Positions 39,005-47,603 of a stretch of 64,000 nt of DNA are shown piece by piece. The notes under the pieces are model-generated. The model made no database searches and had not been told where the DNA came from. It worked only from the letters and a program-made list of their open reading frames with translations. The stretch's first letter is position 1. Each line of letters opens with the position of its first letter. The stretch lies in contig JABLUY010000054.1 of NCBI GenBank assembly GCA_013306675.1, positions 62,001 through 126,000 of the forward strand. The letters are read 5' to 3'. The translations under genes and the position numbers were made by a program. Origin of the DNA: Thraustochytrium sp. TN22 (lineage: Eukaryota > Sar > Bigyra > Thraustochytrida > Thraustochytriidae).

Positions 39005-40687
39005 GGGTTCGCGGAGCTGTACGCGGAGCTGTGCGTGATCGGGCGCGGGTCGTTCGGCGAGGTGCTCAAGGTGCGGCGGCGCGCGGACAGCAAGACGCTG
39101 GTATGCAAGGTGCTCTCGTACGGGCAGATGTCGGAGAAGGAGAAGCAGCTGGTGGTGTCGGAGGTGAACATTCTGCGCGAGCTGCGCCACCCGCACATTG
39201 TGCAGTACTTTGACCGCGTCATCGACAAGCGCGCGGCGAAAATATACATCGTCATGGAGTACTGCGAGAACGGAGACATGGGCCGCCTCATCAAGCGCAT
39301 GCGGCGCGACCGCTCACACTTCGAGGAGGGCCGCATCTGGAAGTCGCTGGCGCAGCTGCTGCTCGCCTTCGAGGAGTGCCACGAGCGCAAGGACACCATC
39401 CTGCACCGCGACATCAAGCCGTGCAACATCTTCCTGGACCGCGACTTCAACGTCAAGGTGGGCGACTTCGGGCTCGCCAAGGAGCTCGCAGCCGAGAGCA
39501 AGTTCGCCTACACCAACGTGGGCACGCCATACTACATGAGCCCGGAGCTCATCAACGAGAAGCGCTACAACGAGAAGTCCGACATTTGGGCGCTGGGCTG
39601 CCTGCTGTACGAGATGTGCGCGCTGCGGCCACCCTTCGAGGCGGCCAACGTGGTCTCGCTCGGCAAGCGCATCAGCGCGGGCCGCTTCCTGCGCATCCCG
39701 GCGCGCTACTCGGACGAGCTGCAGAGCGTCATCGAGGCCATGCTCACCGTCTCGCCCTCGCAGCGGCCCTCCGTGACGCAGCTCATGCGCCACGCGCGCG
39801 TCGCCAGCTACGTGGCGCGCGCGCGCGAGCGCCTGCGCTCGCCGTCCGGGTCCGCCTCGGCCAAGAGCGCCGCCTCCGGCTCGGCCGCCTCGGCGCAACA
39901 GGACGCCGCCTCGCACAGCGGTCGCGCGCGAGAGCTGCGCGCCAAGGAGCAGGCGCTGCGCGTCCGGGAGCACGCGCTGGCGGAGCGCGAGGAGGAGGTG
40001 CGCCGCCGCGAGGACGCGCTGCGCGAGCACGAGGACGCGCTGCGCGACCGCGAGGACGCGCTGCGCGCGCGCGAGAAACGCACGGCCGACTTCGAGGCCG
40101 AGCTTGCCGCCCTGCAGCGCCGGCTCTCGGCCACGGCCACGACGCCCACCTCCGCATCCGAGACGCTGTCCTCGCTAAGCCAGGGCTCGCTCGGGGCCAC
40201 GCTGGACGCCGTGACGCCGCGCCAGACGGCCAGCGAGTCCGCCGCGCGCAGCCGAGAGCGCCCGGCCACGGGGGTGGCCACCGGCTCGACGCCGCGCGTG
40301 TTGCGCGAGCGCCCGGCCTCTACGCGCGCAGCGGTCCCTGCGCGCCGCCCCTCGCACCACCTGCTCTCGCCCCCGACCCTACAGTACCAGCAGGAGAACA
40401 TCGTGCCCCGGCCGGCCAGCACGCACCACAAGTCCAGCGCTGGCAAGGCCAGCCGCCACCGCAGCCCGCTGCAACAGCACATTTCGCCCACGCTGCGCAC
40501 CTCGCCAACAGCCACGACCGCCTCTGTGTCCGTCGCCGGGAGCAGCGGCAGCGCGGGCCGGCGACGACCGGCCAGCTCTTCGGCGGCCGTGGCTCTACGT
40601 ACCCCGGTGCCGCGCGAGCTCGTCTCGCGCCACGAGCCAGCTGCCCTCCGCCAGCACAGGGCGGCGGCGAGCGCGGTGCCTCGTTGA
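38954..40687 (+). CDS. NIMA-related serine/threonine kinase (NEK2-like)
   Basis: 577 residues from ATG 38954. After a poly-Gly N-terminus the kinase domain spans about 20-285. It shows the glycine loop IGRGSFGEV (29-37), K52 (VCKVL), HRD at 151-153 (ILHRDIKPCNIFL), DFG at 171-173 and GTPYYMSPE in the activation segment. The wording (KSDIWALGCLLYEMCAL, HPHIVQYFD, MEYCENGDM) is typical of NEK kinases, which act in mitotic entry, centrosomes and cilia; NEKs are numerous in flagellated protists. The C-terminal region has a charged coiled segment of heptad-like REHEDALRDREDALR repeats (about 320-375), then Ser/Thr/Pro-rich sequence. Ciliary or basal-body function would fit with DRC2 in the window but is not shown. 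Confidence 0.9.
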
Positions 40688-41077
40688 CAAGTCAAGTCGT
40701 GTAAGCCTCAGCGCATGGAAACCTGAGCAAGAGCGAAGAAGATACGGGCGAGACAATACCAGCATCCGCATTGTGCACATAGTTACTACCTACACGCGCA
40801 CGAAACCGCGCGCACACTGTCGCATCGTGCATTGGCGCACATTGCCGTGCATGCGGCACGCACAACCTTTGTTAGTGACCAAGGCCAACCGGCCGGCCTG
40901 GCCGGGCTTTTGCGACGTCGAATACAGAGCGAAGGAGCAGCAGCAGTTATCATTGGCGTGCCAGTGCAGAGCAGAGAGAAGGGGTCTTGCAGTTGACGAG
41001 CCAGTTCGTTGACGAGTGGCTCACGCCTCCAATGACAGTGAGGCCGCTGCGTCTGCGCCCTGCCGTGCGGAGGCATC
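40688..41077. other. 3' region between convergent genes
   Basis: 390 bp between the kinase stop and the THOC6-like stop. Ordinary composition with no gene, RNA structure or strong repeat noticed. Confidence 0.4.
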
Positions 41078-42250
41078 TTACGCCTCCAGCGACATGAGGA
41101 GGTCGCGTGCCTCAGAGAACAGGTCGATGCAGTTCGAGCTGCCGGCCACAGCAATCATCCCTGAGGCCTCACTATGGCAGAGGCCGAAGAGTGAGGGCGC
41201 TGAGCACGGCACGGTGACGCTGGCGCCAGCCATGTTACGCGCCGAGAATTCGAGCGAAAAAGTGTCGCCCGCCACGAGCAGGCTGTCGTTGGCGAAGCGC
41301 AGCGCCTGGACCTGGCGGCAGCTCTGGGTCGTCGTCGTCTTGGTGACAAGACGTGAGGCGACGTGCACCATGCTGACGGCGCCTTGGGCTTTGGACCCGC
41401 GGCTCGAGCCACCAAAGGCAAGCCAGTTTTGGTCCGGCGAGGCGGCCAGCGCGCTCACCACGCCGTATCCGTCGGCGAGCGTGGCAACGCAGGTGGACGT
41501 GGGCTGGCGCACGTCCCAGAGCCGGCACATGCCGTCCTCGGAGGCCGTGGCAACAAGGCCGGTGCGCTCCATGGCCGCCACGCCGTGCAGCATGTCCTGG
41601 CCTGGCAGCGTTTGTGCAAGCTTCTGCGTCGCGACGTCAAAGAGGTAGGCGTTGCCATCGCCGGCGGCGGCCACCAGCGTGGCGCCGCGGTCCAGCGTGG
41701 CCAGGCCGTTGGTCTCGGCCACGGGCGAGAGCGCGCCGCGCGCGCCCCTGATTTGCGGAATGCGCAGCTCGCCCACGGGCGAGGAGGACGCGCCGGCCTC
41801 CCAGGGGGCGCGCCATATCCTGATCTCCTCGTCTGCGCCGGTGAACACCACTTGCGCGTCTGCGTGCTGCGCCAGCGAGTAGATCGGGCTCGCGTGTGCC
41901 TTGATGGACCGCGTCTCCACGCGCGGTGCGCCTTCCTCGTCCGCGTCCAGCGCCTGCGCCTGCGCCTGCGCCTGCGCCTGCGCCGGCACAGGCGGGCCGC
42001 CCGCCGCGCCGCCATCGGCCGCCGCGCTCGCCAGCGTCGCCTGCGCCGAGTCCACGTTCCAGCACACTAGCTCGCCCGTGGACGTGCCGCTCAGCAGCCA
42101 CCCGGCTGCCGGCGCGAACTCCACCGCGAACACCCACATGGCCGCTGCGCGCCGCGCGCAGGCCAGCCGAGGCGGCGTCGGCGGCGTGGCAACGGGCTCT
42201 GCCGTGCGGCTTGCCTTCACGCAGAATGAGACCTTCAAAACGACACACAT
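41078..42250 (-). CDS. THOC6: THO complex subunit 6-like WD40 protein
   Basis: Annotated from ATG 42250 (390 residues). A second in-frame ATG at 42139 (MWVFAVEF) would give 353 residues and starts at the first blade, so the N-terminus is uncertain. The frame continues upstream only to a GTG. WD-type blades are seen at LLSGTSTGELVCWNVD, VVFTGADEEIRIWRA, LVAAAGDGNAYLFDV, LVATASEDGMCRLWDVRQ and WLAFGGSSRG. The block RGALSPVAETNGLA, followed by AAAGDGNAY, closely resembles plant and animal THO6, as does the end (IAVAGSSNCIDLFSE). THO/TREX couples transcription to mRNA processing and export in the nucleus. Low intron content in most neighbouring genes makes a TREX subunit worth noting. A short Gln-Ala repeat loop (QAQAQAQAQ) interrupts blade 1-2. 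Confidence 0.75.
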   Translation of the reverse strand: MCVVLKVSFCVKASRTAEPVATPPTPPRLACARRAAAMWVFAVEFAPAAGWLLSGTSTGELVCWNVDSAQATLASAAADGGAAGGPPVPAQAQAQAQAQALDADEEGAPRVETRSIKAHASPIYSLAQHADAQVVFTGADEEIRIWRAPWEAGASSSPVGELRIPQIRGARGALSPVAETNGLATLDRGATLVAAAGDGNAYLFDVATQKLAQTLPGQDMLHGVAAMERTGLVATASEDGMCRLWDVRQPTSTCVATLADGYGVVSALAASPDQNWLAFGGSSRGSKAQGAVSMVHVASRLVTKTTTTQSCRQVQALRFANDSLLVAGDTFSLEFSARNMAGASVTVPCSAPSLFGLCHSEASGMIAVAGSSNCIDLFSEARDLLMSLEA

Positions 42251-42734
42251 GTGGATTGACTGACGTACAAGACGAAGACTGTTTGGCTTCACGTTGGCGA
42301 GGACACCGTGACATGGACGCTGCCCGTGAAGAGCAGCATCTCCTCGCACCCTGCCAGGACGCTGCTTTTGGCTTTGACGCGCAAGACCTCCGAGTTGGTC
42401 CTCAGCTGCAGAAGGCACAGGTAGCGGCAGGTACACATGCGAAATGTTCTAGCGTTCGCAAGGCGCTCGCGTACCCCGCCTCGACGACAGGCCCGGAGCG
42501 CTTGGCGCTTGAGGCGGCGCAGAACTCCGTCGCGCGTGCGAGGGCGGGCGGCGCGGGGCGGGCGCGGGGCGGCGAGAAGGGGCGAGGGTCGCGCGCATTG
42601 CCCGTGCGGAAGCTTCTGGGCGCAGAGAGCGGTTGCTCGGGCCGCTAGGGCCGGGGCTGCGCGCAGAACTCCTCGGCTACGGGCCGCCGGTGGACGCGGC
42701 GACAGGCGGGCAGGCAGGCGGGCAGGCAGGGACG
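42251..42734. other. Divergent promoter region with GGCA repeat
   Basis: 484 bp between the divergent THOC6-like and Brix genes. A minus-strand frame from an ATG at about 42440 to TGA at about 42293 (~49 codons) reads fairly protein-like but matches nothing I know. A GGCA/GGCG repeat at 42707-42730 ends 4 bp before the PPAN ATG. Confidence 0.45.
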
Positions 42735-44123
42735 ATGCCGAAGCGCAGTGGCAAGCGCGTGAAGCGGCGCACGCACGTGCCCGAGGCGGGCACGGCGAAG
42801 CAGCTGACGACGCAAGACAAGTCGCGTGCGCTGCTGGCGCCGGTGAAAAAGGGCGAGCGCAGCAAGGAGACCGCCGAGGCCAAGGCGCAGGCCGCGAGCA
42901 AGGTGCCGCGCAGCATCGTGGTGCGGCACGGCAAGACCGGGCGGCACCTGTCGGACCTGGTGGAAGATTTGCGCAACGTGATGAGCCCGCACACGGCGAC
43001 CAAGTTGCGCGAGCGGCGCAACGCGGCGCTCAAGGACTACGTGTACGCGGCCGGCCCGCTGAACGTGAGCCACCTGCTGGTGGTGTCGCAGGCGTCGACG
43101 ACGCCGACGCTGCGCATGACGCGTCTGCCGCACGGCCCGACGCTCTCGTTCAAGGTGGAGCGCTACACGCTGGGCCACGCTGTGCGGCAGGCGCAGCGTC
43201 GCAAGTACGATTTCACGGCGTCGCTGCTGGAGCCGCCCCTGGTGGTGCTCAACAACTTTGAGACGCCTGAGGCAGCCGGCCGGCGGCACCTCAAGGTGGC
43301 CTCCCTTACCTTCCAAAGCATGTTCCCGGCCATCAATGTAAAGACCGTGCGCCTGGAGGACTGCAAGCGCGTGCTACTGCTGCACCTGAACGAAGAGGAC
43401 GAAACGATCGAGGTGCGGCACTTTATGATCCGCACCAAGCCGCGCGGCGTGACGCGCCAGGTCAAGAGCATTCTGCGCTCGCGTCTGCCCAACATGGCGC
43501 AGGCCAAGGACATTAGCGAGGTGCTCGAGATGCAGGCGGCCTATCCGACGTCGGAGAGCGAGTTCGAGGACGAGGACGCCATGGTTGAGGTCACGCCGAC
43601 CCGCATGCTGCCCAACAAGACTCTGCGCGAGAGGCGCGCGCTCAAGGAGGCGGCCAACGGCACGGCTACGGCGGCCTCGGTGGCCGCCTTGGGCGGCAGC
43701 CAGTCCGTGGTCCGTCTCACGGAGATCGGCCCGCGCATGACGCTCGAGCTGACCAAGATCGAGGACGGCGTCTTCCAGGGCGAGGTTCAGTACCATCGCT
43801 ACCAGGAGCGCACCAAGGACGAGGTCATTGAGCTCCGGCGCATGCACGAGGAGCGCAAGCGCGTCAAGGCCGAGCGCAAGGCTCTGCAGGAGGCCAACGT
43901 GGAGCGCAAGCGCAAGGCGGAGGAGGACAAGCAGGCGCGCCGCATGGAGAAGCGTCGCCGAAGAGAGGAGGGCGAGGAGGGCGCTGGCGATGCTACGGCC
44001 AAGGCCAAGCCGGACGCCAGCGATGCCAAGGCCAAGGCGAGCGGCAAGCCGGCGGGGGCCAAGCCTGTAAAGGGCAGACAGGTGGATGGCAAGCCTGCGG
44101 GCGGCAAGCCAAAGCGCAAGTGA
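42735..44123 (+). CDS. PPAN: Brix-domain ribosome-assembly factor, Peter Pan/SSF1
   Basis: 462 residues from ATG 42735, directly after a GGCA repeat. The Brix (sigma-70-like RNA-binding) domain spans about 55-340. It shows RSIVVRHGKTGRHLSDLVED, MSPHTATKLRERR, LKDYVYAAGPLNVSHLLVVS, RLPHGPTLSFKVERY, PLVVLNNF, MFPAINVKTVRL and RLTEIGPRMTLELTKI; the last is a signature of the SSF1/Peter Pan group. These nucleolar proteins bind pre-rRNA and act in 60S subunit assembly, together with RPF2 and other Brix proteins. The C-terminal ~130 residues are Lys/Arg/Glu-rich and end in GKPKRK, a typical nucleolar-retention tail. Confidence 0.95.
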   Translation: MPKRSGKRVKRRTHVPEAGTAKQLTTQDKSRALLAPVKKGERSKETAEAKAQAASKVPRSIVVRHGKTGRHLSDLVEDLRNVMSPHTATKLRERRNAALKDYVYAAGPLNVSHLLVVSQASTTPTLRMTRLPHGPTLSFKVERYTLGHAVRQAQRRKYDFTASLLEPPLVVLNNFETPEAAGRRHLKVASLTFQSMFPAINVKTVRLEDCKRVLLLHLNEEDETIEVRHFMIRTKPRGVTRQVKSILRSRLPNMAQAKDISEVLEMQAAYPTSESEFEDEDAMVEVTPTRMLPNKTLRERRALKEAANGTATAASVAALGGSQSVVRLTEIGPRMTLELTKIEDGVFQGEVQYHRYQERTKDEVIELRRMHEERKRVKAERKALQEANVERKRKAEEDKQARRMEKRRRREEGEEGAGDATAKAKPDASDAKAKASGKPAGAKPVKGRQVDGKPAGGKPKRK

Positions 44124-44167
44124 ACGATGTTTCAGTGAGGAAAAAGGGGATGTTTTCGGCAGCAAAT

Positions 44168-44173
44168 AATAAA
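44168..44173 (+). promoter_or_regulatory. Possible polyadenylation signal AATAAA
   Basis: An AATAAA hexamer within an A-rich stretch, 45 bp after the PPAN stop and about 50 bp from the convergent GST stop. It is a rare AT-rich spot in this GC-rich DNA, which supports a 3'-end role, but no cleavage data are available. Confidence 0.4.
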
Positions 44174-44219
44174 AGTTTGAGTGATGGATGAATGGGGAGC
44201 GAAAGGAGTCAGAGCAAAG

Positions 44220-45014
44220 TCAGATGCTGGGCGCATCGGGCTGGAAGTCGGGGTGCGACTTGCAGACCGCAGGATGCTCGGAGAGTGCCTGGTCAATCTT
44301 GTCGATGAGCGGGAAGTTGGCCATGTCGACCTTGAAGCGGCGCGCGTTGTAGACCTGCGGTACAAGGGCGCAATCGGCGAGCGTGAGGCTCTTGCCGATG
44401 CAATAGTCGCCGTCGGCCCGGTCCGGGACACGGGAGAGCTCGGCCTCGAGCGCACGGAAGCCGTTCTCGATGGCGGCCTTGGCCCAGGCGATCTTATCGC
44501 CGCCGAGCTTCTCGATAAGGTTGAGCACACGCAGGTTCTGCGTGGGCTGCGTGCCGGCATTGACAATCTCCACGATGCGGCGCACGCGCGCGCGCTGCCG
44601 CACGTCCTCCGGCAGCAGGCGCGGCGTGTCTGGGAAGCGCTCCTCGAGGTACTCGAGGATAGCCACGGACTGCGTCACAACGAACTCGTCGGCGTCCACG
44701 AGCGTCGGGACCTCGCGCATCGGGTTGAGCTTCTCCGCGTACTCGGTCTTCTCCTGCTCCGAGTGCCCGTTCGCGATGTTGACCGACTTGTACTGATACG
44801 CGAGTCCCTTGGCCGCGAGTGCCATGCGCACGCGCCATGAGCAGCTGCTCCTCCAGTACGAGTACAGCGTCAGCTCGCGCTGTTCCTCCGTCGGCACATC
44901 TTCCTCCGCCGCCGCGGCCTCGCCCTCCTGCTTCTGCTTCTCCTCTTCGCCCTTTTGCTCCTCCTCCTCCTCCGTCTTGGCGCGCTTGGCCGCGGGCGCC
45001 TCTTGCTCCGCCAT
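44220..45014 (-). CDS. GSTZ1: Maleylacetoacetate isomerase / zeta-class glutathione S-transferase
   Basis: 264 residues from ATG 45014. The thioredoxin-like domain starts at about residue 47 (LTLYSYWRSSCSWRVRMAL). The SSCSWRVR motif at 56-63 is the zeta-class signature, with the catalytic Ser/Cys pair that uses glutathione to isomerise maleylacetoacetate to fumarylacetoacetate in Phe/Tyr breakdown. EVPTLVDAD and QSVAILEYLEERFPDTP form the glutathione site. The helical domain has AGTQPTQNLRVL and LTLADCALVPQVYNARRF, again zeta-specific. Residues 1-46 are an extra Glu/Lys/Gln-rich extension beginning with AAKRAKTEEEE, absent from typical family members (~216 residues) and possibly a nuclear-localisation signal. 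Convergent with PPAN, stops 96 bp apart. Confidence 0.92.
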   Translation of the reverse strand: MAEQEAPAAKRAKTEEEEEQKGEEEKQKQEGEAAAAEEDVPTEEQRELTLYSYWRSSCSWRVRMALAAKGLAYQYKSVNIANGHSEQEKTEYAEKLNPMREVPTLVDADEFVVTQSVAILEYLEERFPDTPRLLPEDVRQRARVRRIVEIVNAGTQPTQNLRVLNLIEKLGGDKIAWAKAAIENGFRALEAELSRVPDRADGDYCIGKSLTLADCALVPQVYNARRFKVDMANFPLIDKIDQALSEHPAVCKSHPDFQPDAPSI

Positions 45015-46290
45015 CTCGCCCGTGGGACTTTAGTCGCTCGAGACGAGACGCGACGCCTGGCCTCGCCTCGCCCCGCCCCGCCCCGCCGCCGCTGCTGCTG
45101 CCGCCGCCGCCCGGATGCGCGCCGCCGGTTGCTTGGTTGGTTGGATCTCTGCAACTCGAGGCGGCTTTGTGGCGCACACGGCGTAGTTAGGATGTAACGC
45201 GAGTGAGAACTTGCGCGCAGGGGTCGGCCTGGTCGGCCTGTCGGCCTCGCCGGCTGCAAGGGGCGCTGCGCGGCAGACTCCACTGCTGCGCTTAAAATCT
45301 TACGCCGCACACTGCACAGGACCTCGGCAGCGCGGCACACCGTGCAGGCTGGATCTGCTGGGGCGAGCCTGGGCCAAGAGGGATGGACACCAGGACCTCG
45401 CGAAAGGGCCTGGCCCACGCTGATGGTCCTGCACCCGCAGGAGCTGATCTGACGTGCTGCTTGCTTGCACTGGTGAGTGATCGACATCGAGCCCGCTCAT
45501 GTCAATGCAGATGCGCGAGCGCGCACACGCGCGCTAACGAGCGCGAAGTTTTCCATGACTTTAGCAGCGGATTGGGCCGGGCGATAGAAAGGTTGCAACG
45601 TTGCCAACAAGACCTGCGCTTGAGGCGCGAAGCGGACTACGACGTTCTAAAAGGCACGAAGCAAATGTGAACGGGCGCAGCTGCTACATCTAAGTGGACA
45701 CCAGCTCACGAAGGTACACGGAGGACGAATGATCATTCAGGACGAAGATCATGGCCTCTCCCGGGCAGCTCAGGAATGTGTTGAAGCTATTTCGGACGCA
45801 ACAGCGCACCTTTGCGCATATGCGGACAACGCATAGGCAGCGCTGCTACGAGTTGGGTCTGAAGCCTGGATCACAGGCCATGCGCCTCAAACGAAGGCTC
45901 ATCCGCGGTGTCAGATTCGGAAACGTCATTCATTTGCTAGGCGACGCGCAATGCAGAACCGGAAGCGCGCTCTGCCCTGCTCACGCCTCGGTCAAAAGCG
46001 AACAGCAATTACTGAAATCGACCTGCATGCCTCGGTCTCACCGTGGACAAGTTGCTGTCCTCGGCCAGAACCTCCAGCTTCAATCAGGAGCGAAAAACTC
46101 CAAACAGAGGCCATCTTTCGGTCCGAAGCCTTGCCCACTGTCAACAAGCAGAGTCACCTTCATCTCGCACTTCATGGACTACCTGGCACAGCGCTTCATG
46201 ACCGGCATGCCGACCTGTTTGGTCATCCGGGATGATCAAGAGCAGCAGCGACCGATGCTGAAGCTGGAGGACGCCCTGTTGGATCATTAG
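45015..46290. other. Intergenic or unresolved 5' region of the next gene
   Basis: 1.3 kb with no confidently coding sequence. A plus-strand frame from ATG 45751 to TAG 46290 (179 codons) has non-GC3 codon use and no domain, so it is not called. Because TAG at 46288-46290 also makes a splice-acceptor-like TTAG immediately before an open coding-like stretch, part of this region could contain an intron and a first exon of the gene at 46291. Confidence 0.35.
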
Positions 46291-46890
46291 GCGCAAGAGG
46301 AGCAACAGGAGCAGCAGCGACGGCAGCGCGAGGGCCAGCGCGAGGGCCAGAGCAAGGGCCGACTGCCTCGGGGTTCGAGCATCTTCAGCTCGAGTGGGAG
46401 CGGTGGCGTCGGTGGCGGCGTCAGTCGTAACGACGACGGCGACGAAGACGATGATGATGGCGACTCGCTCGAGCCCCTTGGCGCGACGCAGGCGCTGAAC
46501 ATGACACAGATGTCGCAGGAGGAGCAGGAGGAGGGAGCAGCAACAGGAGCAGGAGGAGCAGTAGGAAGAGGGAGACGCACCCGCGCCGCCGGAGGCCGAG
46601 GTCGGCATGGGCGCAAGCAGCGTCACGCCGACATGGAGACGGCTCAAGAGCGCAAGCGGCGCCGCTCCAACGTGACGGGCCCACAGCGCTTCAAGACACA
46701 GTTCACGCGGCGTCTCAACGAGTGGGAAACGATGAAGGCGCGCTACCGCAACCAGATGCTCACGCCCACCTTCAAGGCCATGGCATGCAAGGCAGTGCAG
46801 GAGATCGTGGACAAAGCCTCCGCGCGGCGCGCCGCCTTCGGGACCTCTAGGGCAGATTCGAGTCCGGGCCCAGCTCCGCAATCCATGTGA
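46291..46890 (+). CDS. Basic, Gln/Glu-rich hypothetical protein (3' exon or short gene)
   Basis: An open stretch of about 199 codons ending in TGA at 46890, read in one frame. It starts after an AG that could be a splice acceptor; the first ATG inside is at 46501. Composition is Gln/Glu/Arg-rich, then Gly/Ser, acidic (NDDGDEDDDDGDS), then a basic segment (RGRRTRAAGGRGRHGRKQR). A helical C-terminal block follows (RFKTQFTRRLNEWETMKARY, FKAMACKAVQEIVDKASAR). This looks like a small nucleic-acid-binding or nuclear protein. I do not recognise the family, and the 5' end is unresolved. Confidence 0.4.
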   Translation, partial: AQEEQQEQQRRQREGQREGQSKGRLPRGSSIFSSSGSGGVGGGVSRNDDGDEDDDDGDSLEPLGATQALNMTQMSQEEQEEGAATGAGGAVGRGRRTRAAGGRGRHGRKQRHADMETAQERKRRRSNVTGPQRFKTQFTRRLNEWETMKARYRNQMLTPTFKAMACKAVQEIVDKASARRAAFGTSRADSSPGPAPQSM

Positions 46891-47603
46891 CCCTTGCGCG
46901 CGTGCCTGTTCGCGCGCGCTCGTCTTGACCCAGCTTTAGCGACGCCTTCGGGCCGGCTTCGGCGCCGCAACGACGTCTCCTCGCCGCGGCATTGCACGCG
47001 GTGCGCCTCGCAGCTCGGCGGGCTCGCGCCTCGGAGCTTCGCTTCGCGGCGCCCGCGCTTTGGGACCCGCTCGGGCTCCGCGCCCGAGCCGCCGCCGCTC
47101 CTCGCCTGCATAAATGCATTTCGCTGGCGGGGGCACCCTGCGCGCTCGCGGGTTGTCGGCGCAGGCCGGCCCGGCGCCCAAGCAGGGTATCCTTCGGCGG
47201 CGCGGGGCGGACTCCGCGGGTGCCCCCGGGGCAGCGCGCGAGTCGCGCGGCCGCCGGGCCAACCTCGCCCGCCGCGTGCCGTACGGCGGGGCGCACGAGG
47301 AGGTTCGCCCGGCGCCGGAACGCGGCGCGCGCCCCCGGCCTGGCGCCGTCCAAAATGCTCGATGGTCGGCGCCATTGCTTCCGTCGTGCCCGAGCGCGCG
47401 GCGCGCGGCGGCGGGCATTGCGGCATCGCGGCGGGGCGCAGAGGCAGCGGCGGCGGCAGGCAGCGCAGGCGCCGAGCGGGCGAGCGAGAGCGTCCGGCGA
47501 GCGTCGCTCGTGCGCGTGGCGTCGCAGGCAGGCAGGCAGGCAGGCAGGCGGGCAGGCTTTGGTCGCTCCGGTCTCGCTCGTGGAGGACCTCGCGCAGGAG
47601 AAG
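46891..47603. other. Upstream region of transketolase
   Basis: 713 bp without a supported gene. The transketolase frame is open upstream to 46992 only as Arg/Ala-rich sequence. A GGCA repeat at 47525-47556 lies 48-79 bp upstream of the ATG. Confidence 0.45.

Noticed and set aside
45751-46290. 179-codon frame with an ATG start
   Set aside because: Codon use lacks the GC3 bias of real genes here and there is no domain. It is kept only as a note under the unresolved 5' region of the next gene.
46848-46878. TTCGAGTCC sequence resembling a tRNA T-loop
   Set aside because: The flanking bases do not pair into a T-stem and no anticodon or acceptor stem could be placed; it lies inside a coding-like frame.
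46992-47603. 204-residue N-terminal extension of transketolase
   Set aside because: Arg/Ala-rich reading of GC-rich leader and a GGCA repeat; it is not an organelle presequence in composition or length.
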